Source of the DNA: Batkoa obscura
Lineage: Eukaryota; Entomophthoromycota; Entomophthoromycetes; Entomophthorales; Batkoaceae
Assembly: GCA_030770535.1 (NCBI GenBank)
Contig: JASVEC010000015.1
Location: forward strand, 1-64,000
DNA: 64,000 nt
Direction of reading: 5' to 3'
Made by a program: the position numbers and the translations under genes. Below the pieces are notes generated by a model. The model had not been told where the DNA came from and did not search any database. It worked only from the letters and a program-made list of their open reading frames with translations. Of this stretch, positions 57,743 to 64,000 are shown piece after piece (position 1 is the first letter of the stretch; the number at the start of each line of letters is the position of its first letter).

Positions 57743-58252
57743 TTAGAGATTAGCAATGGCTACACCAGCAACTAAAAGTAAAGCAGAAACACCATTGGTG
57801 AGACTATTTGAGGTAGAAGCTTTAGAACCATTTGTAGATGTGCTTGAATCCTTTTTAGCTCCAGAGCTAGTTTCTTTTGGAGCGGATGAACCAGTTGAAC
57901 TGGTATCAGTAGCACTTGAAGAATCACTGCTCTTAGATTCTTTAGCTTTCTTTTTAGAATCTTCACCATCTTTTACCAGTTGAGCTGAAGTGCATGTATT
58001 TTTTTTAAGACCATCATACTTAGCTGCCATTTGTTGGACTTCGGAATCATTTGAGCAACTTTGGAAACAGGCGGCAATATAGTCATAACCAGCACATTGG
58101 CAGGTGTAATCATTAGGTGGGCATGAGTTGATCCTTGAATCCATGGCGTTTTTTTCACATGTTTGGATGATTACTAAGGCGCTTGGATCACAAGCGGCTA
58201 ACACTTGGGAGGAAAAGGCTAACAAAACAGAGATGGCAGAGTAGTATTTCAT
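57743..58252 (-). CDS. Secreted CFEM-like GPI-anchored protein, 169 aa
   Basis: A signal peptide (AISVLLAFSSQVLA) is followed by an eight-cysteine domain at about residues 21-88. The pattern is C..C..C..CxC..C..C..C, with CQCAGYDYIAACFQSCSNDS in the middle, close to fungal CFEM-type surface domains. A Lys/Ser/Thr-rich stalk follows, and a hydrophobic C-terminus (GVSALLLVAGVAIANL) after small residues fits GPI attachment. The likely location is plasma membrane or cell wall. It has the same overall plan and the same length as the protein at 51400-51909, but the cysteine spacing differs. Confidence 0.78.
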   Translation of the reverse strand: MKYYSAISVLLAFSSQVLAACDPSALVIIQTCEKNAMDSRINSCPPNDYTCQCAGYDYIAACFQSCSNDSEVQQMAAKYDGLKKNTCTSAQLVKDGEDSKKKAKESKSSDSSSATDTSSTGSSAPKETSSGAKKDSSTSTNGSKASTSNSLTNGVSALLLVAGVAIANL

Positions 58253-60049
58253 ATTAAGTTTGTAATGTAGATAATTAAATTAAAAGGTTAATAAAAAATT
58301 ATTATTCTTGAATTTTCTGCTTTTATAGCTTCAAGCTTAATTTTTACCAAAAATAATTGGTTTATGGAATTGAAAAGCATGTCAGATGAAAAAATAGAAT
58401 CTCTTAAGTTTTGAACCACTGCCATTTTATCTATATTTAGAAGTTCCCTGTATTATAAACCTACATAAAATCTCTCAAATCAAAATGACATTTTAAGTTT
58501 TTGCTTGATTTAAGTTTATGTGGTTCTGCTTCCCCATTTTTTTCTATTTATCATAACAGTTGCTAATGTTTTGATAGTATTTGACTCCTGTTTAAGTTGT
58601 TTATGATTTACTTAAAATTTAACTCAGTTCATTATTTATATTCCTATAACTAATGAATTAAATAATATATCAAAAAATAGATTATAAACCTAAGCTGCTG
58701 TTTTAAAATAATTTTGTATTCAGAACATTTGCATGTTTTGCATCTTTAAAGCAACTTTATAGATTTTTTCATTTCAAAGTAAAATTAAAACTCACTTACA
58801 AAAATAAACCAGCCTTGCTTTTTTACCATCCATACGGAAGGTTTGGTTTATGCAAACTTACTACAATGTCTTAATCTTTGAGCTAAGCGATTCAAGGCAA
58901 AACAATAACTCTAATACCTATAATATTGTTTTTAAACAAAATATTTAACTTATTTTAAAAAATTCTTTTTAGTTCATTTTCAGTTAAAAATTGTAAATTA
59001 AGCTTCTCTATCCTAACTCTTCTAAGCTTTGTTACAATTGTTTAAGTTCAAATAGACACTGGTTGACCCTTCATTTCAAAAAACAACTTGAGCATTGAAA
59101 CTCAATTCAATATTACAGTACAAGTTGTTAGTCATAAGTTATCACTATATAGTACACATTTAACCTTAAACAGTTGCACTTTAAAATTTTGCCTTTCCTC
59201 CTGTATTTGCTTAATTTATTGACTTAAATGTTTTGGTTGATTCAGTAATTACAATGTAATTCTTTAAAATTCAAAGCCTGTAAGAGCTTTGTGTTTTTTA
59301 TTATTATAAAATAGGGAATCAACAGATAACAGGAGGTAAGAAGTCAAGTGATGAAATGTTATTATAATCAATTAAAATAGTATTAATGATGGAAAAATCT
59401 ACACCCTTGAAAAAAAAGACCTATCACTATAATTAATTTATTCTAACAAATTTAATATGTCTATACTACTTCGTGTATTTATACTTTGAATAAAACACTT
59501 CATTTGGCGATGAACTCCAAAGATTGAGATGTGAACCAAATCAATGTGTTCAATCAGGCATTTTCTCTTGCCGTTTATGAATTCTTTTATTTATCGTACT
59601 GTTCAATATCTGAAAAAAGTATCGAAAATTTTAACAATAGTTTATCTATTACACCAATTCCATAAGCGAAAGTCACTAAAAATACAGTATCTATTAGTTC
59701 ACAGAAAGGAAGTAAAAGTTGATTTCTGCTAATTTTACATGCAGGTATTTTTGGTTTCATTTTTTTTACATTTTTCCAAAAGGTGTAATTGCGCTTTTAT
59801 CTGATGCTAAATATTATATGAGGATGTATTTTTTTAAGAATTTTACTAATAATTTTTCCGTCCAAATAGCGTTTAAAGATGGAAAAATAATGAAATCAAA
59901 AAACACCCTCATATTTAGAGATATTTTACCCCTTCCAAAACTCGAAATAGACAAAATTTATAAGTATTTTTAAATATTACTTGAACCAGAGTATAAAATA
60001 GTGGATTAAAAGTATTTCAAATTATTTCTTTATTGACATAACCTAATAA
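58253..60049. other. Gene-free stretch with one MITE
   Basis: About 1.8 kb. Short ORFs near 59544-59973 overlap the MITE and are not supported. A possible MITE fragment lies at 59742-59780. Confidence 0.5.
59815..59914 (-). mobile_element. MITE-like element
   Basis: Reverse copy: ATATGAGGATGTAT start, core TTTTCCGTCCAAATAGCG, end AACACCCTCATAT. Confidence 0.88.
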
Positions 60050-60069
60050 ATCCAGATATTCTTAAAATC

Positions 60070-60640
60070 AATCCCTCAATTTGATACTAGCACAAAACCT
60101 ATTTGCTTCATTTACAATACTAGTATGTAGAATCAAAAATAGACTTAAGTTTGCTAAAATACCAATAACAAAAGATATTTAAGCAATTTGGCCCATAGTA
60201 ATAACAACTATATTCTCTTCGTCATAAGGATAATGTAAAAGCTCTCTAGAAAATGGAATAAAACAGAAACAAATATACAAGTAGAACAAATAGCTAATAT
60301 AACATATAGTTTAATAGAAGCTGTGTCATACTTTGACTTTATTTCGTCTTTACATTGAGATGGTTTCGGTATTATTTTGATTTCAATAAAAATCCTTGAT
60401 CTCAGCAATATCTCCAACTAACCTATAATAACAATACGATATTGTTATAACTCCAATTGAAAAACTAACTACTAAATAGTGATATCCAACAGACTCAATA
60501 ATTGGGTTAGTTATGGGTAACATACAAGTCAATTCAGAAGCGGGAGGTATCATCAAGCCTTGGCGGCGTAAATAATCAATAAAGTAGTATAAACTAAGCC
60601 ATTTATATGTAATACACATAGATATATTTGAGTAAATTAA
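60070..60640 (-). pseudogene. Truncated GPCR pseudogene
   Basis: Minus-strand blocks match the C-terminal half of the intact GPCR at 61650-62561: GLMIPPASELTCMLP (intact HLMIPSATELICEYP), SFSIGVITISYCYYRL, SIKLYVILAICSTCIFVSVL (TM6) and GILANLSLFLILHTSIVNEA (TM7 to tail). They are spread over more than one frame. The half upstream of TM4 is missing; a MITE begins 35 bp beyond the break. It is same-strand and about 1 kb from the intact gene, so it is probably an old tandem duplicate. Confidence 0.75.
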
Positions 60641-60674
60641 TTTCTAAGACTTCATAATCTTTTTGCTGTTAAAA

Positions 60675-60779
60675 ATATAGGGATGTTTTTTTGGCTTCAT
60701 CACTTTTTCCATCTTTTAAGTAATATTTGAGTGGAAAATTGATATTAAAACTCTTAAATACAAAAATATATCCATATAT
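60675..60779 (+). mobile_element. MITE-like element
   Basis: Forward copy: ATATAGGGATGT start, core AAGTAATATTTGAGTGG, end AATATATCCATATA. Confidence 0.85.
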
Positions 60780-61649
60780 AGTAAATTGATAAAAATTCAT
60801 GTTAAATCCTGGAACAATTATTTTGTTATATCTGTTAAGTATCTACTATTTTATTGGACTGAAAGTAGATAAATTTCGTTAATATAAACGGGCTACTATT
60901 ATCAATCCCATTATAATAAGCGGTTGTATTTTTTGAAATAGCGCTTTTTTTAAATTTAAGGATTATCTTTTTATAGGATTTCTAACTTCCATTATTCAAA
61001 TTAAGTTAGATTAGCTTTGGGTACAGATTATCATTATTCCTATTTGCTTAAATTGGAACAGTTTATCATAATACAATACTTCAACTAAAGTTTATGGCTT
61101 TTTATGAAACTTTTTGAAGGGTAAGCTCATATCGCTATTAAAGATGAGTTAGCACTAGAATGGCAAAAACACCGTATAATTTTATGTACTATAAAAACTA
61201 TTTTTTAATATTCTTATGGAATTAGTTATGGGCCACAAAGTTTTAATCTAATTATAAAACTAGGATTTTGAAAATCCGAGATCAGTTAGCGCATGATAAA
61301 CTGCTGTATATTTAGTCAAGCATCTGTAATTTTGACTAAAGTGGATCAAGATTTTTATGAATCAAACTATTTTTAAAACTTATTTATCTCCATCTTTATA
61401 TCATTCTTATATATGAGCTATTGAACTTTACTTTAGGTAAGTTTTTAAAAGCATCATTGTAAAAGGGGATTGCTCTGCACTAATTGAATCATCCCGAATA
61501 AAACGACAAAACTTTAACTAAGTGGTATGTTAAGCTTTTAGTCAAAGTTACTAATACGAATAATAATCCTTTATTAAAGAGAAATAAAATATTTGGGTAA
61601 AAAAATTTATTAATTGAAAAAGTCAGTAAAACAAATAACTTCCTATTAA
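60780..61649. other. Gene-free spacer
   Basis: About 870 bp between the truncated GPCR and the intact one. No recognisable N-terminal half of the pseudogene and no other feature. Confidence 0.55.
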
Positions 61650-62561
61650 CTACCAACATTTAATATTGGCATAAAATTTCTTCGCTTCGTTTGCAATACC
61701 CGTATGTAATATTAAAAAGAAACTTGAATTAGCTAAGATACCAATAAGGAATGTAATTTCGGCAAGTTGATTCATAACAAGAACTGTTGGATTTACTTCA
61801 CCATAAACATTGTGGAGAATACTACCTAATAAATGAAACAAAAAGGAGCCAAACATACAAGTGGTATAAATGGCTAAAATTGTATATAGTTTAATAAATA
61901 CTGAATTGTAGCTGGATTTCTTATCGCATTTAGGTCTATTTATGTTAGAATTAGAGTTCATTTCAAGTTGTACAAATTCTTTCATCTTGGTTACACTCCT
62001 AGCTAATTTATAGTAGCAACAGGTAATTATTATTACTCCAATAAAAAAACTAAAGATTGAATAAAAATATGTAATCGACCCAATGATCGAATTTACTACA
62101 GGATACTCACATATTAGCTCAGTAGCAGATGGTATCATTAGATGCTGCGATACACAATAAATGCCTAATCCAATAAAACCTAATCCATTTAAATGAATCG
62201 CTAGATATACATATTTTGATAGTTTAATCTCAGATACTTTGCACAGTCTTTCTAAAGCTAAAAACACATTTATTTGAATCTCATAATAATAAGCTCCTCC
62301 TATAATAAATCCCAGGATTTGACAGCCCAAGTTGATCTTAATCAACTTTATACCATATATGAAGTAATGCAAGTAATCGATAGATGTTACTAATGGCGCG
62401 AAAAGTTCTACTGATGCAACTGCAATTATCAACTTTAAATCTTTTGTTAATGGTTTTACTTTAAAACAGATAAAAATCAAAAAATTATTTAAGAATACCG
62501 CTACGAATGCTAAAGCAATGATAAAGTAGTTGATTGAAAAGAGGGGGCTATTATCATCCAT
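61650..62561 (-). CDS. Family-A-like G-protein-coupled receptor, 303 aa
   Basis: A single exon with seven predicted membrane segments. TM1 has FIIALAFVAVFLNNFLIFIC and TM2 has LKLIIAVASVELFAPLV. TM3 starts with a Cys (INLGCQILGF) and ends LALERLCKV, an E-R motif like the rhodopsin D/E-R-Y. Extracellular loop 2 holds a second Cys (ATELICEYP), able to pair with it. TM6 is IKLYTILAIYTTCMFGSFLF. TM7 has GILANSSFFLILHTGIANEA in place of NPxxY. Size and motifs fit rhodopsin-like receptors, which are otherwise rare in Dikarya but expanded in some zoopagomycetes. The ligand is unknown. Two decayed relatives lie in the window. Confidence 0.82.
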   Translation of the reverse strand: MDDNSPLFSINYFIIALAFVAVFLNNFLIFICFKVKPLTKDLKLIIAVASVELFAPLVTSIDYLHYFIYGIKLIKINLGCQILGFIIGGAYYYEIQINVFLALERLCKVSEIKLSKYVYLAIHLNGLGFIGLGIYCVSQHLMIPSATELICEYPVVNSIIGSITYFYSIFSFFIGVIIITCCYYKLARSVTKMKEFVQLEMNSNSNINRPKCDKKSSYNSVFIKLYTILAIYTTCMFGSFLFHLLGSILHNVYGEVNPTVLVMNQLAEITFLIGILANSSFFLILHTGIANEAKKFYANIKCW

Positions 62562-64000
62562 TTAAATACAATGAAGTTAATTTTTTAAACAAAAGAATTA
62601 GATTTAAAAAAGCCATTTATATACTAAATCTTTGATTAAAATTTTGTATAGTAAAGAATAATTATTCTGATTTTTATTAAAGCACACGAAAATTTATTTT
62701 ATAATCATTTTTATTAAAGTTTAAAAATGCTGATATGTAAGCCACTAAATATATTACAAAAGCAATTTAAATGTGGTTTCTCTTTCATAATTTGACCGTT
62801 TTATAAATTAAATGTTCTCACATAACTAGAATATCACTAATTACTTGATAGCATTTAATTAATAAAAAGATCAAATTATAAAAAAAAAATTACATTTAGA
62901 TTATTGCTATAATGACAAATTAGCAGAAAGGTAGATAGATCAACGTTCAAGTTTAATTATAAAAATAAAGCTATAATATTTAAAAATTTCATGCTATCAT
63001 GCACAGAAAAGACATTTTTTATTTGAAGATGAAATCAAAGCAGGGAATTGTTTTTTATAAAATGAATAAAATTTTAAAAAAAAGAGAGCTTTTTAAGGAA
63101 TAATTGATAGGAGCGGTACATTCATTAAGATTTATGATTTAGCTACCATTACCAATAACAAATTATTCGGCATTTATAGTTTATTAAGCTTTTTTTAATA
63201 CTTTTATTTTCTATATTAAACAAAAGATGATTTATACCCTCTAATGTGTTTGTCATGACATTTATTCTCCAAAATGCTCAATAAACTAAGTAAAACTTTA
63301 AAATTATTCATAAAAGTAGATTATGGGGATATCTCTTTGTTTAAGAAATTTATTACATTTTTTCAGCTTAATAGCGCTTAAAAGAAAAATGATAAAACCA
63401 AAAAAACACCCCCTTATAGTTTTTGCTTAATTATGATGAATTTATTTTTCAAAAAAAGTAATAATCACTTACAGTATAACTCTGTTAAACTTTAAATATG
63501 TAGTGTTTTCTTCAAATTTTATATTTGTAAAGGAAAAATAAAAAATTTAATAAGAATAAATTTGAAAAATATAAAATACAAATGTCAATCCACATTTACA
63601 TTAATTAAAGAAAACACTGCAAATTTGAAATTCAATAATTTGTAAACATACATATTCCTGTTCTAAAAAATATCTGATTAGCTTCATTAACAATCTAAAA
63701 TTTGTCTTTTTTAAAATTGGTTTCATTTAAGTTGGAAAATTGTATAACGTATTGATATATATAATGAAGCATGATAATAGTAAGTGAGCAAAAAATTATT
63801 ATTTAATAGTTAGCACATATCTTATTAAGCTTTTTATACATAGTGACCTAAAAATAAAACTTATGTTAGAACATAGCTTTTATTGAGACTAATTTTTGCA
63901 AATTTTGGTCATTTTAAGAATAAACAAAAAACCTGTCTTTTAAAATAATATGATTTATTAAAAAAGCGGGATAATTCAATAAAATTAATATCAAATCATC
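62562..64000. other. Gene-free stretch to the window end
   Basis: 1.4 kb with one reverse MITE at 63322-63418. No ORF of note. Confidence 0.55.
63322..63418 (-). mobile_element. MITE-like element
   Basis: Reverse copy: TATGGGGATATCT start, core TTCAGCTTAATAGCGC, end AACACCCCCTTATA. Confidence 0.85.

Noticed and set aside
57743-57983. 75-aa plus-strand ORF overlapping the CFEM-like gene
   Set aside because: It mirrors the Ser/Thr-rich codons of the real minus-strand gene, which has a signal peptide and ordered cysteines.
59544-59973. Two overlapping short plus-strand ORFs
   Set aside because: The second runs through a MITE copy and neither shows conserved motifs or splice signals; a faint GPCR TM7 likeness (LPFMNSFIYRT) is too weak.

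Overview
This window is the left end of a eukaryotic, almost certainly fungal, chromosome. It starts with about 113 copies of CCCTAA and is roughly three-quarters A+T. Genes carry short spliceosomal introns (about 40-60 nt, gt..ag). The content is typically fungal: HEM12, RAI1, DRS1, NEO1, CBP4, an Old Yellow Enzyme, an ammonium permease and GPI-anchored cysteine-rich proteins. TTAGGG telomeres, AT-richness and a small cluster of family-A-like GPCR genes and relics would fit a zoopagomycete such as a Conidiobolus relative. That placement is inference only. I see no tRNA, rRNA, CRISPR or bacterial-style operon.

Layout. 1-684 is telomere. 689-1554 is a large inverted repeat built from two head-to-head copies of a subtelomeric element that abut the telomere. 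1.6-6.9 kb is a repeat-rich subtelomere with one orphan gene (2302-3144). 6.9-18 kb is a gene block: RPL11 (uL5), an HNH protein, the PKA regulatory subunit, RAI1, an R3HCC1-like protein, DRS1 and HEM12. 18.1-26.7 kb is repeat-rich. It holds two nearly identical further copies of the subtelomeric element, an inverted flanking repeat, a decayed multicopy ORF and one intact ammonium transporter. 27.3-36 kb holds VPS1, NEO1 and an SSH4/EAR1-like SPRY protein. 36-46 kb is sparse: a decayed GPCR, an Old Yellow Enzyme, GND1 and an NTF2-like protein. 47-58.3 kb is dense: an MLKL-like pseudokinase-Sel1 protein, CBP4, a cyclophilin, AP-3 beta, an SQS1-like G-patch protein and two GPI proteins. 58-64 kb is sparse, with one intact GPCR and one truncated copy.

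A miniature repeat of about 105 bp with terminal inverted repeats near ATATGGGGATGT occurs at least 22 times between genes on both strands. One copy sits inside another repeat and one inside a GPCR relic, so it behaves as a MITE.

Functions shared between genes are few. VPS1, NEO1, AP-3 beta and the SSH4-like protein all act in endosome/vacuole membrane traffic. RPL11, DRS1 and perhaps the SQS1-like protein belong to ribosome biogenesis, and RAI1 to RNA quality control. CBP4 and HEM12 serve respiration and haem. The most unusual protein is the 803-aa one at 46971-49382: a predicted MLKL-type helical bundle, a catalytically dead kinase domain and Sel1 repeats. For multi-exon genes I followed the splice frames by hand. 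For RPL11, RAI1, BCY1, DRS1, HEM12, CBP4, the cyclophilin and several others the exon lengths add up to an open frame.
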